A DNA stretch of 48,307 nt, taken from Eggerthella sp. Lineage in GTDB: Bacteria; Actinomycetota; Coriobacteriia; Coriobacteriales; Eggerthellaceae. This document shows, one piece after another, positions 32,728 to 42,416 of this stretch. Made by a program: the position numbers and the translations under genes. Location of the stretch: the NCBI GenBank assembly GCA_030540085.1, contig JAUNWY010000010.1:1-48307 (forward strand). Direction: 5' to 3'. Under the pieces are notes generated by a model, which was given only the letters and a program-made list of their open reading frames with translations, did not search any database and was not told the DNA's origin. Position 1 is the stretch's first letter, and every line of letters starts with the position of its first letter.

Positions 32728-33210
32728 ATGAACAGCGACGTACAAAAAAGCGTTGATGCGAAAACGCACTACTTCGATGAATACCTCATCGTGCCTGATG
32801 GCTTGCGGCCCGAAGTAGACGCATTCTGCGCCGAAGTAGTCGCACTTGGCGAACAGTGCGCAGACTTCGATACCTTCGAGAATCGCTTCGCGTCTGAAGG
32901 GCTTTCGGAAAAATTTGTGGCGCTCATCTGCCAATGCACCCAAAAAGCCTCCCCGCAAACAAAAGAACAGCGGCGGGAATCACTCAAAACCGCCAAGAAT
33001 ATGATGCGCGAAAACCGAAAAGAAACCGCGGAATACCTCGCCGACTCCGTACTAACATCCGCCAGAGTTGAAGCCGAGGGGCGCATCCTGAAGGAAAATC
33101 GAGAGCACATGATCGAAAACGACACCATGGGCGACTACACAAGAACAAAGAACGCCATAGAAGACGGCATCGGTCTTTTCGGGTTCCTATTGAATAAGTT
33201 CAAGAAGTAG
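32728..33210 (+). CDS. Hypothetical helical protein
   Basis: A 160-residue, largely helical, charged protein without membrane segment or signal peptide (e.g. FASEGLSEKFVALICQCTQK, then TAKNMMRENRKETAEYLADS). ATG 32728 is preferred to an in-frame ATG 60 bases earlier, since it starts a natural protein and has AAAGGG nearby. No family is recognised. It precedes the membrane-anchored protein at 33269 by 58 bases and may share a transcript. Confidence 0.6.
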   Translation: MNSDVQKSVDAKTHYFDEYLIVPDGLRPEVDAFCAEVVALGEQCADFDTFENRFASEGLSEKFVALICQCTQKASPQTKEQRRESLKTAKNMMRENRKETAEYLADSVLTSARVEAEGRILKENREHMIENDTMGDYTRTKNAIEDGIGLFGFLLNKFKK

Positions 33211-33268
33211 CGGCACCGCGATATCCTTTAAACATCAACGACAGGGACGATGATCCAAGGAACCCTAA

Positions 33269-34135
33269 ATGGTGTTTATTCTCATAGTGCTGTTCATTGC
33301 CGCAGCTAACATTGCAGGCTGCATCCTTATCAAAAAACGAGGAATCCAGATCTTCCTGGGAATTGCAGCGTGGATCTGGGTTCTTATTGCGCTGGCAGGC
33401 GGTCTGCTTCTTTACAATATCAATTACAAAGTAACCGATATCGACGTAACGGAATCCCCCGATGGCGCCCATGAACTGCATTTCCAGCAAATCGGAGAAC
33501 CAGATTGGCCCTTCGGCGCAACCCATGCCCGTCTTGTCCTTAAAAACAACGGGAGAACCGTCACAACGTGCAATTTCGACATCGCTAACGACGGTAAGAA
33601 CCTTGGTCCCGAAAATTGGGAAGCAACATGGGGCAACAACCACGCATCGGCCACCATATTCGGCGAAGAGCAAAACGACTATCGCTACAACCTCAACTTC
33701 GATGGGAAAATTGAAGAACTCCAGCTAGACACCTATAACGGTAAAACAATCCCTAATGCGCAGAACGAAACCCCAAAACTAGACGAAGATGGCTACCCAA
33801 CCACTCAGGACTACCAAACTTACAAACGGGAAATGACAGCCGTTGCCAACTACCTTGGACTCGACAAATTTGATATGGAATACAAGATTACGGCAAAGGG
33901 CTACCCCTATGCCGTAATTTCCAGGGAAACGAACAACGCAACTGGCCAGGTTACCGAGCTGCACATTATCTTGAACGAGCAGCACAGCGAATTATCGACG
34001 CGGGAATACGTTCTACAAAAACACCAGTTCGCACCAGATGGAGCAGAATCCGCTTCTGCCGAAATCGTCGATTTCTATCTGGTCGACTGCGCAACGCTCA
34101 AAGTTACGGATGAGCACTCAACCCAATGGCACTAG
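33269..34135 (+). CDS. Membrane-anchored hypothetical protein
   Basis: A 288-residue protein with two N-terminal membrane helices (MVFILIVLFIAAANIAGCIL and a second at about 28-50) followed by a beta-rich outer domain with VTDIDVTESPDGAHEL, ARLVLKNNGRTVTTC and a C-terminal domain. It resembles the small-protein class found next to secreted factors in Firmicutes and Actinobacteria, but I know no function. Start codon ATG 33269 with weak ribosome site (AACCCTAA); the helix begins at once, so this start is likely. Confidence 0.6.
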   Translation: MVFILIVLFIAAANIAGCILIKKRGIQIFLGIAAWIWVLIALAGGLLLYNINYKVTDIDVTESPDGAHELHFQQIGEPDWPFGATHARLVLKNNGRTVTTCNFDIANDGKNLGPENWEATWGNNHASATIFGEEQNDYRYNLNFDGKIEELQLDTYNGKTIPNAQNETPKLDEDGYPTTQDYQTYKREMTAVANYLGLDKFDMEYKITAKGYPYAVISRETNNATGQVTELHIILNEQHSELSTREYVLQKHQFAPDGAESASAEIVDFYLVDCATLKVTDEHSTQWH

Positions 34136-34583
34136 CTCGAACCGCACACAGCAAGACCTATTTCTATTGCTCACGCGTAATAACGACTGTGTTCATACAG
34201 CCGACTGCGTTCATATAGCCCAGCCTCATAACTTCATTTGAAAAGACCAAGAAAGAATATACGAGAGAACGCACACCGCTCTAATCAAGAGAAGATTTAA
34301 CGAACACGCAGCCAAGGACTATAGGCACAAATTAGCTTCGGGCGGAATCGGAATTCAAGCCTATCCTTATTTAGCGCCAAAAAGAAATAGCGCCTCACCT
34401 GGCAAAACGATACGTTGCTTAAATGAGCAAAGAAATAAACCAAGAAGAATAGCTCACACGCATAAAGAGCAGAACCGATCAAACAAGATGAACATGTTCA
34501 TTGATTTCCAACAATCCTTAATCTATTGTAAAAAAATCAATGGCTCTCGATGCTATTGGGATCTATTTTTGGGGGAGGCATAC
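34136..34583. other. Intergenic region with short tandem repeat
   Basis: Holds a two-unit 18-base tandem repeat at 34185-34220 (GACTGTGTTCATACAGCC, then GACTGCGTTCATATAGCC). It otherwise lacks genes and provides the upstream control of the Tm-1-like gene. Confidence 0.45.
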
Positions 34584-35792
34584 ATGAAAACTGTTGCTAT
34601 TATTGGCACTTTTGACACGAAGGGCGAAGAATTCGCTTACGTCAAAGCCCGCTTCGAAGAGCTGGGCATCAACACCATCACTATCCATTGCGGCGTTTTC
34701 GACCCGCAAACCATGCCTGACGTTACCAATACAGAAGTAGCAGCGGCGGTCGATATCGAAATGTCCACCATCGCCGAAAAGAAGGACCGCGCCTTCGCTA
34801 CGGAAACCATGACACGCGGAGTTGAAAAGCTTTTGCCCACGTTATATGCCAATGGCCGCTTCGACGGGGTCTTTTCAATGGGCGGCTCGGGCGGAACCGC
34901 TATAGCAACCGCCGGCATGCGCAAATTGCCAGTGGGCGTTCCCAAGGTTATGGTGTCCACCATGGCTTCAGGCGATACTTCGCCCTACGTTGGCGCATCT
35001 GACATTGCCATGTTCCCTTCGATCGTTGACGTTGCGGGCATCAATTCCTTCTCTGCAACGATCTTCAACAACGCGGTTGCCGCCATGGCAGGCATGCTCG
35101 AGCATGCCGCTCCCAAGCACGAAGACTCCAAGCCGCTTGTAGCTGCAACTATGTTCGGCGTAACCACGCCCGCCATTCAGAAAGCACAGGCATACCTGGA
35201 ATCAAACGGCTACGAAGTACTCGTATTCCACGCCACCGGCACAGGCGGAAAGTGCATGGAATCGCTGATCAACGGCGGATTTATTAAAGGCGTGCTCGAT
35301 CTGACCACCACCGAATGGTGCGACGAAATTGCTGGTGGCGTCCTTGCCGCAGGCCCCGATCGCTGCAGCGCCGCCGCCCTTAACGGCGTTCCCGCTGTAG
35401 TATCTGTAGGCGCTGACGACATGGTGAACTTCGGCCCATGGGATACCGTCCCCGAGCATTACCAATCTCGCAACCTGTATAAGCACAACCCCACCGTTAC
35501 GCTTATGCGCACCACAGTTGAAGAAAACAAGCAAATTGGGCGCGCCATCGCAAGCAAGGTGAACATGTCTATCGGCCCGTGCGCCGTCATGTTGCCCTTG
35601 AAGGGCGTTTCGATGATCGACGCAGAAGGCCAGCCGTTCTACGGTCCCGAAGAAGATGCGGCGTTGTTCCAGGTACTTCGCAATGAAATCGACCCGACAA
35701 AGGCTGAGCTCATCGAAATGGATGCCCATGTGAACGACGATGAATTCGCCATCGCCGCAGCACAAAAGCTGATCGACCTCATGAATCAATAA
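34584..35792 (+). CDS. Tm-1-like ATP-binding protein (UPF0261)
   Basis: A 402-residue Tm-1-like protein: VAIIGTFDTKGEEFAYVK at the start, GGSGGTAIATAGMRKLP, TMASGDTSPYVG, VFHATGTGGKCMESLI, and a C-terminal domain with FYGPEEDAALF. The tomato virus-resistance protein Tm-1 has this as its N-terminal part; bacterial members are of unknown metabolic role. ATG 34584 is favoured by the strong GGGGGAGG site; earlier in-frame starts look non-coding. It is followed by a terminator and then by the TIM-barrel partner, which in plants and fungi is fused to it. Confidence 0.88.
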   Translation: MKTVAIIGTFDTKGEEFAYVKARFEELGINTITIHCGVFDPQTMPDVTNTEVAAAVDIEMSTIAEKKDRAFATETMTRGVEKLLPTLYANGRFDGVFSMGGSGGTAIATAGMRKLPVGVPKVMVSTMASGDTSPYVGASDIAMFPSIVDVAGINSFSATIFNNAVAAMAGMLEHAAPKHEDSKPLVAATMFGVTTPAIQKAQAYLESNGYEVLVFHATGTGGKCMESLINGGFIKGVLDLTTTEWCDEIAGGVLAAGPDRCSAAALNGVPAVVSVGADDMVNFGPWDTVPEHYQSRNLYKHNPTVTLMRTTVEENKQIGRAIASKVNMSIGPCAVMLPLKGVSMIDAEGQPFYGPEEDAALFQVLRNEIDPTKAELIEMDAHVNDDEFAIAAAQKLIDLMNQ

Positions 35793-35799
35793 CGATACA

Positions 35800-35833
35800 A
35801 AAAGACGAGAACACCTAGTTCTCGTCTTTTATT
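35800..35833 (+). terminator. Rho-independent terminator
   Basis: AAAAGACGAGAAC (35800-35812) pairs with GTTCTCGTCTTTT (35818-35830) with a five-base loop; it lies between the Tm-1-like gene and its partner, so read-through or a second promoter must set the ratio. Confidence 0.8.
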
Positions 35834-35955
35834 ACAGAGGGTGCCCCGAGCGGCACCGCTACCTTAGCTTCATTGGGCCTTTTCCATAAGGGCGGTATCT
35901 CTTATTGGAAAAACGCTCATTAAAGTGACAGTTCCTCAAGGAAAAGGAGAAAACC

Positions 35956-36786
35956 ATGCTTGAATTGTCCCGCGCAGAAATCCTCGACCGCTTCCGCAAG
36001 TCCCTCGACGAAGGCAACATCCTGCTCGGCGTAGGCGCCGGTACGGGCATCACGGCTAAATCAGCTGAAGCCGGCGGTGCCGACATCTTCGTTATCTACA
36101 ACTCTGGTCGATTCCGCATGGCTGGCCGCGGCTCTCTTGCTGGCCTGCTTTCCTACGGCGATGCAAATCAGATCGTTGTTGAAATGGGCGCCGAGGTTCT
36201 GCCCGTTGTGAAGGATACCCCCGTTCTCGCTGGCGTATGCGGCACCGACCCCTTCCGCGTTATGAAGAAGTACCTGGCCGAACTTAAAGAACAGGGCTTC
36301 AACGGTGTTCAGAACTTCCCCACTGTTGGCCTTATCGACGGTACGTTCCGTAAGAACCTCGAAGAAACCGGCATGGGCTACGACCTTGAAGTGGACATGA
36401 TCGCCGAGGCCCACAAGCTCGATATGCTTACCTGCCCGTATGTCTTCGATGAAGAGCAGGCAGCAGCAATGACCAAGGCGGGTGCAGACATCATCGTTGC
36501 TCATATGGGCCTTACCACCGGCGGCACCATCGGCGCAGAAACCGCACGCACGCTCGACGACTGCGCAAAGATCATCGAAGGCATCGTAAAGGTTGTAAAG
36601 GACATCAACCCCGATGCACTCGTTATCTGCCATGGTGGCCCCATCTCCGAGCCCAAGGATGCGGCTTACATCATCGAAAACGTTCCTGGTATTGACGGCT
36701 TCTTCGGCGCAACTTCCATCGAGCGCCTGGCAGCCGAGCGCGGCATCAAGGCTCAGACCGAAGCATTCAAGTCCATCAAAAAGTAG
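35956..36786 (+). CDS. TIM-barrel Tm-1 partner (PEP hydrolase-like)
   Basis: A 276-residue TIM-barrel protein of the phosphoenolpyruvate hydrolase-like family: [64 protein letters not shown] and [16 protein letters not shown] are its strands. The last is the phosphate/pyruvate pocket. The same domain is the C-terminal half of tomato Tm-1 and of fungal homologues. AAGGAGA precedes the ATG. Together with the Tm-1-like protein it may form an ATP-using carboligase/hydrolase, but no reaction is known. Confidence 0.87.
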   Translation: MLELSRAEILDRFRKSLDEGNILLGVGAGTGITAKSAEAGGADIFVIYNSGRFRMAGRGSLAGLLSYGDANQIVVEMGAEVLPVVKDTPVLAGVCGTDPFRVMKKYLAELKEQGFNGVQNFPTVGLIDGTFRKNLEETGMGYDLEVDMIAEAHKLDMLTCPYVFDEEQAAAMTKAGADIIVAHMGLTTGGTIGAETARTLDDCAKIIEGIVKVVKDINPDALVICHGGPISEPKDAAYIIENVPGIDGFFGATSIERLAAERGIKAQTEAFKSIKK

Positions 36787-36818
36787 CTTTTACCAGCTTG
36801 TTTGTATGCAAAATCAAG

Positions 36819-36847
36819 GCGCTCGCCATTCGGCGGGCGCTTTTTTT
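36819..36847 (+). terminator. Rho-independent terminator
   Basis: GCGCTCGCC-ATTC-GGCGGGCGC followed by seven T, ending the TIM-barrel gene. Confidence 0.88.
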
Positions 36848-36942
36848 CATTCAACAGCAAATAGAAACAAGTCCAAACCTTGGTAATTGCCCAATCTCCC
36901 CAATCATTCTCATTCGGTATGCACTATGCATCTGTGCTAAAG

Positions 36943-36961
36943 TTAGCTTAACCTAACTTAC
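36943..36961 (+). promoter_or_regulatory. DtxR/IdeR-like iron box
   Basis: TTAGCTTAACCTAACTTAC agrees with the DtxR/IdeR operator (TTAGGTTAGSCTAACCTAA) at about 15 of 19 positions and has the right dyad. It is 66 bases before the ABC ATPase start, where an iron-responsive repressor would act. Inference from consensus and location. Confidence 0.55.
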
Positions 36962-37026
36962 CCACGGCTAACTCTGCTCTCACACCGACCGCTCCGTTGG
37001 CCTTACGCACCCAGATTGGAGCACAC

Positions 37027-37740
37027 ATGAAGGGCAACTCCCCCTACCTGGTGGTCAACGGACTCAAGAAGCACTACGGCAATGACGAAGCGCGCATCCA
37101 AGTACTGGATGGAATTACCACCACGGTAAACAAAGGCGAAATCTGCGTTATGCTCGGCCCCTCTGGTTCAGGAAAATCAACGTTTCTGAACCTCATCGGC
37201 GGGCTTGAAGGAGCCGACGGCGGCACGATCCGCGTCGGAAACTGCGAGCTCACGGCACTTTCAGCGAAAGACCTAGGAGAATACCGCCGCCGAGAACTTG
37301 GCTTCGTTTTCCAGTTCTACAACCTGGTCCCCGACCTCACTATTCGTGAAAACATCGAGGTCACGGCCCATCTTTCCAAGAACCCCCTGCCCATGAACGA
37401 ACTACTGCATTCGCTTGGCCTGTGGGAGCACCGCAACAAATTTCCCCGCCAGGTTTCAGGCGGCCAACAGCAGCGCTGCGCCATCGGACGAGCGTTGGTG
37501 AAGAACCCTGGCCTCATCTTGTGCGACGAGCCAACCGGTGCCCTCGATTACAAAACCTCGAAAGAGGTTCTTGAGCTTATGGAAAGCGTTAACCGAACGT
37601 ACGGCTGCACAATCGTGATCGTCACGCACAACGCAGCCATCGCACAGATGGCCAATCGCGTGCTTCGCTTGCGCGACGGACGCCTTGTCGAAGACGAAGA
37701 GAACGAAGCGCCCGTGCCCGCTTCCGAGCTTGATTGGTAG
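37027..37740 (+). CDS. ABC transporter ATPase (MacB/LolD type)
   Basis: A 237-residue ATPase: Walker [10 protein letters not shown] near residue 47, Q-loop [13 protein letters not shown], signature [14 protein letters not shown], Walker [13 protein letters not shown] and H-loop VIVTHN. This sequence type belongs to export or mechanotransmission systems that pair with FtsX permeases. ATG 37027 has GGAG six bases upstream; TTG 36997 is an earlier in-frame option. The permease gene starts eight bases after it. Likely iron-regulated through the box upstream. Confidence 0.92.
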   Translation: MKGNSPYLVVNGLKKHYGNDEARIQVLDGITTTVNKGEICVMLGPSGSGKSTFLNLIGGLEGADGGTIRVGNCELTALSAKDLGEYRRRELGFVFQFYNLVPDLTIRENIEVTAHLSKNPLPMNELLHSLGLWEHRNKFPRQVSGGQQQRCAIGRALVKNPGLILCDEPTGALDYKTSKEVLELMESVNRTYGCTIVIVTHNAAIAQMANRVLRLRDGRLVEDEENEAPVPASELDW

Positions 37741-37747
37741 GCGAACG

Positions 37748-40411
37748 ATGACACCACTTGCCAAGCGACTCCCCCGCGAGCTCAAGAACAACATCGGCAA
37801 ATACTTGGGCATATTCCTGCTCATGTGCGGAGCCATTGCACTGACGTCGGGTTTTCTGCTTGCCGCGCATTCGATCAGCCAGATCATCGATGGCATGCAC
37901 GACGAATACTCTATCGAAGATGGACGTTTCACTACCTCGTTCGAAGCCACCGATAGCCAGCTCCAAGCCGCCTGCGATGCTGCTGAAGATGTAGGCGGCG
38001 TTACGCTTTACAAGAACTATTCCATCGACGCGGCCATCACGCTCCCAAACGACGATGGATCAAAACGTACACTGCGCACCTACGAACATCGCACCCAGGT
38101 TGACCTCGCCGCGTATTGCGAAGGAACCGAACCTTCATCGAACAACGAGGTTGCCATCGACCGCGTGTTCGCCAAAAACAACAATCTTCATGTTGGCGAT
38201 ACCGTCCAGCTCGAAGGCCGCGCCTACACCGTCTGCGGCATCATGACCCAGCCCGACAGCCAGGCCCTATTCCTAAACAATTCAGACTTCACCGTAAACA
38301 CTATTACCTACGGAGTAGCCGAAGTATCCCCCTCCGGCTTCCAGGCGCTTGAAGATGCTGGCGGTGCTCCTGCCTACACCTACTCATTCACCTTCGCCAA
38401 TCGGGACCTCTCCATTGCCGACCGCACCGATGCTGAAAAAGACATGGCAGAAGCCCTGGCAGATACCGATGCACACGTGGACGACCTTACCGATGCCAGC
38501 GCTAACCAAGGCATTGGCTATGCGGCAGATGACGTTAAGGGCGATTCGGCCATGTGGACCACTCTGCTCTACATCATCATCGTTATCATGGCATTCGTAT
38601 TCGTGGTGCTTACCAACGCCACAATCGAACAGGAAAGCGCCATTATTGGCACTCTTCTGGCAAGCGGATATCGCCGAAGCGAGATTGTCCTGCACTATCT
38701 AGCGCTGCCGGCAATTGTAGGCATCTTGGCAGCCGGCCTTGGCACCGCACTCGGAGTGGCATTCTTCACCGAGCCCATGCGTCAGCTCTATTACGGATCG
38801 TACAGCCTACCGCCGTTCCAAGTGTTCTGGGATTGGGGTATTTTCCTCAAGTGTGCCGTGGTGCCCGCAGCCGCACTTATCCTTATCACGCTCATAGGGC
38901 TTCTGCGCAAAATGGGAAAGACCCCGCTGCAGTTCCTGCGCCACGAAGCCGCCGGCAAGTCGGGCACGAAGCGCGGTGTGCGCCTGCCCGAACGACTGAG
39001 TTTCGTAGCGCGCTTTCGCCTTCGTATCTTCCTGAGGAACCTTGGCAACTTTGCCACACTCTTCGTGGGAATCGCATTCGCCAGCCTACTTTTGCTATTC
39101 GGCCTGGCCATCTTGCCCACTATGACGCATTACGCCGACAACTTGGAAACAAGCCTCGTTGCCGAACATACCTACACCTTGAAGGCGCCGCTCGAACTTG
39201 AGGGAACACCCGAAGAACGAGAAGCGTGGGCTGCGCTCGAACGCCTGCAATCCATCAACGGCACGCTGCTTTCCGCCGCAGAAGATGCGCAAGACAAGCT
39301 GGAAGATGCAGCAGATGCCGCACAAGATGCATACAACGCTGCAATGGCATCGCCTTCCGCAGAAACAGCACAAGCGGCAACCAACGCCCTTTCGAAAGCA
39401 CAACGCAAAAGGGACGCTTTCTATGCATCTATTGATGACATTGCCGACGCTCTTGGATGCAACCGCGACGATGCTATCGATCTCATGGAAAAAGCCGCCG
39501 ATATCGATACAGACGATGACGATATTCACCCTATAAATACCACCGACAACGGCACTGATGCCCTTGGCCAAGCAGAGAAATTCGCCGTATACCAGCTTCA
39601 ATACGACCGGGGAAATAACAACGGCACCGAAACTGTGGCCGTCTATGGCGTACAGCCAGATTCCCGCTATTGGAAAGATCTTGATATCGGCAATGGCAAA
39701 GTCGTATTCGGCGCAGGTCTTGCAAACAAGTTCGGCTGGGATGAAAACCAGCAGATTGACCTCTACGACAAGTACGAAGACAAGACCCACAGCCTTACCT
39801 TCTCAGGCCAGGAAGACGCTTGGGGCACGAAGTCGAATATGAATGTATACATGAGCATCGACGACTTCAACATGATGTTTGACAACGACAAGTCGTACTT
39901 CAACGGATACGTTAGCAACGAAGCGCTTGCCTTAGACGCACGCTACTACGCCAGCGACACAACCCCCGATGACATGCGTGCGGTGGGCGACCAGTTCGTA
40001 GACATGATGGACTCCATGATCGGCATGATGGTAGGCCTCGCAGTGTTTATCTTCTTGCTGTTCATGTATCTGCTCACCAAAGCAGTCATCGATCGCAGCG
40101 CCCGCTCGATCAGCTACATGAAGGTATTCGGCTACCGCGATAAAGAGGTCTCGCATCTTTACATTCGCTCAGTCACGCTGTGCGTGGTCGCATCGCTTGT
40201 ATTGTGCCAGCCCCTCATTATCGGCTCGCTTACCGCAATTTTCCGATCAATGTTACTCGCCTACAACGGCAACATCGAAATCTACGTGCCCTGGTGGTGC
40301 ATGGCAGCGTGCATAGGCATCGGATTTGCAACATACCTTCTCGTGGCGCTTATCCATACGCGCTCGATTAAACGGGTAGGCCTATCCGAGGCATTGAAAG
40401 TCCAGGAATAG
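37748..40411 (+). CDS. FtsX-family permease with coiled-coil extracellular domain
   Basis: An 887-residue permease with the twin-FtsX plan: an N-terminal helix (about 24-45), a first outer domain, three helices near 275-400, a second set after a large outer region, and final helices to about 870. The outer region near 490-560 is an alanine-rich coiled coil (QDKLEDAADAAQDAYNAA), a length and content like YhgE/Pip-type and bacteriocin or drug exporters. Together with the ATPase it moves or senses lipids or peptides across the membrane. The start ATG lies eight bases after the ATPase stop. Confidence 0.87.
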   Translation: MTPLAKRLPRELKNNIGKYLGIFLLMCGAIALTSGFLLAAHSISQIIDGMHDEYSIEDGRFTTSFEATDSQLQAACDAAEDVGGVTLYKNYSIDAAITLPNDDGSKRTLRTYEHRTQVDLAAYCEGTEPSSNNEVAIDRVFAKNNNLHVGDTVQLEGRAYTVCGIMTQPDSQALFLNNSDFTVNTITYGVAEVSPSGFQALEDAGGAPAYTYSFTFANRDLSIADRTDAEKDMAEALADTDAHVDDLTDASANQGIGYAADDVKGDSAMWTTLLYIIIVIMAFVFVVLTNATIEQESAIIGTLLASGYRRSEIVLHYLALPAIVGILAAGLGTALGVAFFTEPMRQLYYGSYSLPPFQVFWDWGIFLKCAVVPAAALILITLIGLLRKMGKTPLQFLRHEAAGKSGTKRGVRLPERLSFVARFRLRIFLRNLGNFATLFVGIAFASLLLLFGLAILPTMTHYADNLETSLVAEHTYTLKAPLELEGTPEEREAWAALERLQSINGTLLSAAEDAQDKLEDAADAAQDAYNAAMASPSAETAQAATNALSKAQRKRDAFYASIDDIADALGCNRDDAIDLMEKAADIDTDDDDIHPINTTDNGTDALGQAEKFAVYQLQYDRGNNNGTETVAVYGVQPDSRYWKDLDIGNGKVVFGAGLANKFGWDENQQIDLYDKYEDKTHSLTFSGQEDAWGTKSNMNVYMSIDDFNMMFDNDKSYFNGYVSNEALALDARYYASDTTPDDMRAVGDQFVDMMDSMIGMMVGLAVFIFLLFMYLLTKAVIDRSARSISYMKVFGYRDKEVSHLYIRSVTLCVVASLVLCQPLIIGSLTAIFRSMLLAYNGNIEIYVPWWCMAACIGIGFATYLLVALIHTRSIKRVGLSEALKVQE

Positions 40412-40445
40412 ACGGGTTTTCGAAACTAGTTAAATAGCAAGACCC

Positions 40446-40490
40446 CATTGGCGGCCCCTCGAAAGCTTCTTCCGAAGGGCCGCCAATTCG
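40446..40490 (+). terminator. Hairpin after FtsX permease gene
   Basis: ATTGGCGGCCC near 40446 pairs with GGGCCGCCAAT ending 40487, with an imperfect CTTCGGAAG-type inner stem. It lacks a long T run, so termination strength is uncertain. Confidence 0.55.
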
Positions 40491-40647
40491 ATTGTCGAAC
40501 GCGCAAACCACCCGTACCAATTAGTCGGTTCCATCCCCGCGAAGCAAGGGAGTGCGCCACTATGACCGATGCGAACACGTGCCGCGCTGTTCCATCCGCG
40601 CAAATTAAAGGGGCTGCACCAAAGGCAAACAAATCAACCAAAAGAAG

Positions 40648-41433
40648 GTGGAGCAAATAGAAACCATCCTTGGAATCCTGATTCCCTTTTTAGGCACGAC
40701 GATGGGCGCCGCCTGCGTGCTGTTCATGAAAAACAATCTGGGAAACCTGGTGCAACGCTGCCTAGCGGGATTTGCCGCAGGGGTGATGGTTGCTGCGTCG
40801 GTTTGGAGTCTGCTCATTCCCGCTATAGAGCAATCAGCTTCGATGGGAACGTTTTCGTTCTTTCCCGCTTTTGCGGGATTCTGGTTCGGCGTGATGTTCC
40901 TGCTTGCTTTAGACCACCTGATCCCCCATCTGCATGTTGGCAGCGAACAATCAGAGGGTCCAAAAAGCAAACTCAGTCGCACCACGATGATGGTGCTGGC
41001 AGTGACGCTGCACAACATCCCGGAGGGCATGGCGGTTGGCGTTATGTACGCGGGCTTCCTTGCCGGAAATGCACAGATCACCGCAGCAAGCGCATTGGCG
41101 CTGTCGATTGGCATCGCCATTCAGAATTTCCCAGAAGGCGCAATCATCTCGATGCCGCTTCGAGCAGAAGGGATGAGCAGGAGAAAGGCATTTGCGGGCG
41201 GCGTTGTTTCCGGCATCGTAGAGCCCATCGGCGCAGTGCTGACGATCATTGCCTCGCAACTCATTATTGCGGCACTACCCTATCTTCTGAGCTTTGCAGC
41301 AGGAGCCATGCTCTATGTGGTGGTTGAGGAACTGATGCCGGAACTATCTCAAGGAAAGCATTCCAACCTTGGCACCGTGTTCTTTGCCGTCGGGTTCAGC
41401 TTGATGATGGTGCTCGACGTTGCGCTGGGATAA
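40648..41433 (+). CDS. ZIP-family metal transporter
   Basis: A 261-residue ZIP (ZupT/ GufA-like) transporter with about eight helices. The metal-binding helices are LAVTLHNIPEGMAVGVMYAG (His-Asn-x-x-Pro-Glu) and SIGIAIQNFPEGAIISMPLR, the binuclear ZIP site. A histidine-bearing loop HLHVGSEQSE precedes. It starts at GTG 40648 without a well-spaced ribosome site. It stands downstream of the ABC/FtsX pair with a hairpin between them and could share the iron response. Its end is five bases from the convergent DUF454 gene. Confidence 0.88.
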   Translation: MEQIETILGILIPFLGTTMGAACVLFMKNNLGNLVQRCLAGFAAGVMVAASVWSLLIPAIEQSASMGTFSFFPAFAGFWFGVMFLLALDHLIPHLHVGSEQSEGPKSKLSRTTMMVLAVTLHNIPEGMAVGVMYAGFLAGNAQITAASALALSIGIAIQNFPEGAIISMPLRAEGMSRRKAFAGGVVSGIVEPIGAVLTIIASQLIIAALPYLLSFAAGAMLYVVVEELMPELSQGKHSNLGTVFFAVGFSLMMVLDVALG

Positions 41434-41438
41434 AACCG

Positions 41439-41879
41439 CTAGTCCCGCCCACGCACTCTGGCAACAGCATCAATCTCGAGGCCGTCACCATGGTCGAGCT
41501 CTTTATCCTTAGAAATGGTGGGAATAACAGCCAACATTAAAACCGCCAGGAAAACCGCAACAGCAGCTAGAACAACCCACACAACGGGCTTTTGAACCAG
41601 AAATGCGCTGAGTCCCATCACGGAATAGGAGATGGCCAGAATCCTCATCTTTCTAGGCAGCGAAATACCGCCGCTTTGCTTGAAGGGCTCCACGTATGCG
41701 CGATAAATAGGAGTCGTAGCAATCCAGGAGCTAAGGCGCTCCGAACTACGCGAGAACAGAAACGCTGCAAGCAACACAAGCGGCGTAGTAGGCAACACCG
41801 GTACGAACATTCCAATAAAGCCAAGGGCAAGGCATATACTACCTGCAGTAATAAACAGTATCTTCTTCGCAAAACGCAT
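41439..41879 (-). CDS. DUF454 (YbaN-like) membrane protein
   Basis: A 146-residue inner-membrane protein of the YbaN/DUF454 family: LALGFIGMFVPVLPTTPLVL and LLAAFLFSRSSERL are the family blocks, with two further helices at about 85-120 and a polar tail. Function unknown; relatives lie next to haem or recombination genes. The ATG is preceded by AAAGGAC. Convergent with the ZIP gene. Confidence 0.9.
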   Translation of the reverse strand: MRFAKKILFITAGSICLALGFIGMFVPVLPTTPLVLLAAFLFSRSSERLSSWIATTPIYRAYVEPFKQSGGISLPRKMRILAISYSVMGLSAFLVQKPVVWVVLAAVAVFLAVLMLAVIPTISKDKELDHGDGLEIDAVARVRGRD

Positions 41880-42034
41880 GGTGGGGTCCTTTCAGGGTCG
41901 GCATGCTCGCAAAAGAATGCGCGCGGCTATTTTCCCGCAGAGGTTCTGTTCGACCATGCAACAAGCATGCCGCATGGTCGGTATTTCCAGTTAACGGTTT
42001 GAACGTTAAGCCCATGGCTTGAAATGAAAATGAT

Positions 42035-42330
42035 CTAAGCGGTCTCAGCTTCCATCATGCCATCTGAAGTGCCCTTTGTTGCTTTCCTTATCTTCACATA
42101 CAGCACAATAGCTGCAATTACATCGGCTACGAACAACGCATGCAACACTATAAGGGCAGCTGCGGTACCGCTGGTGAGGAGCCTCCGATTACGAGCTCGC
42201 ACAATTGCCGAAAACCCATATACAGAAGTGAACAGCAGCGGAACGAAATCGACGGCAGCCAGCACACCCACCAGAACAGGGACCAAAACACAGCACCAGG
42301 AGCCACGAACATACCAAAGGAAATTCCCAC
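42035..42330 (-). pseudogene. Frameshifted small membrane protein gene
   Basis: The C-terminal part (VGVLAAVDFVPLLFTSVYGF to the end, frame ending at 42035) has two good membrane helices, but its only ATG start lies inside the terminator hairpin of the upstream gene. The natural N terminus seems to be in the next frame (GISFGMFVAPGAVFWSLF, at about 42275-42330). A single frameshift near 42270 would join them. It is either a broken gene or a sequencing error. Confidence 0.45.
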
Positions 42331-42336
42331 TGCAGC

Positions 42337-42376
42337 AAAACAGGGTCGCCCCTCCGCAGTAAGAGACGCGACCCTG
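42337..42376 (-). terminator. Terminator of the alcohol dehydrogenase gene
   Basis: On the minus strand CAGGGTCGC and GCGACCCTG form a nine-base stem followed by TTTT, 41 bases after the dehydrogenase stop. Confidence 0.75.
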
Positions 42377-42416
42377 GAAAAATGGAGCCACTACAGCAGG
42401 GCTCAATTCCGGCGTT

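Noticed and set aside
39198..39536. Alternative-frame proteins inside the FtsX permease gene
   Set aside because: They follow only the alanine-rich coiled-coil coding region and have no ribosome sites.
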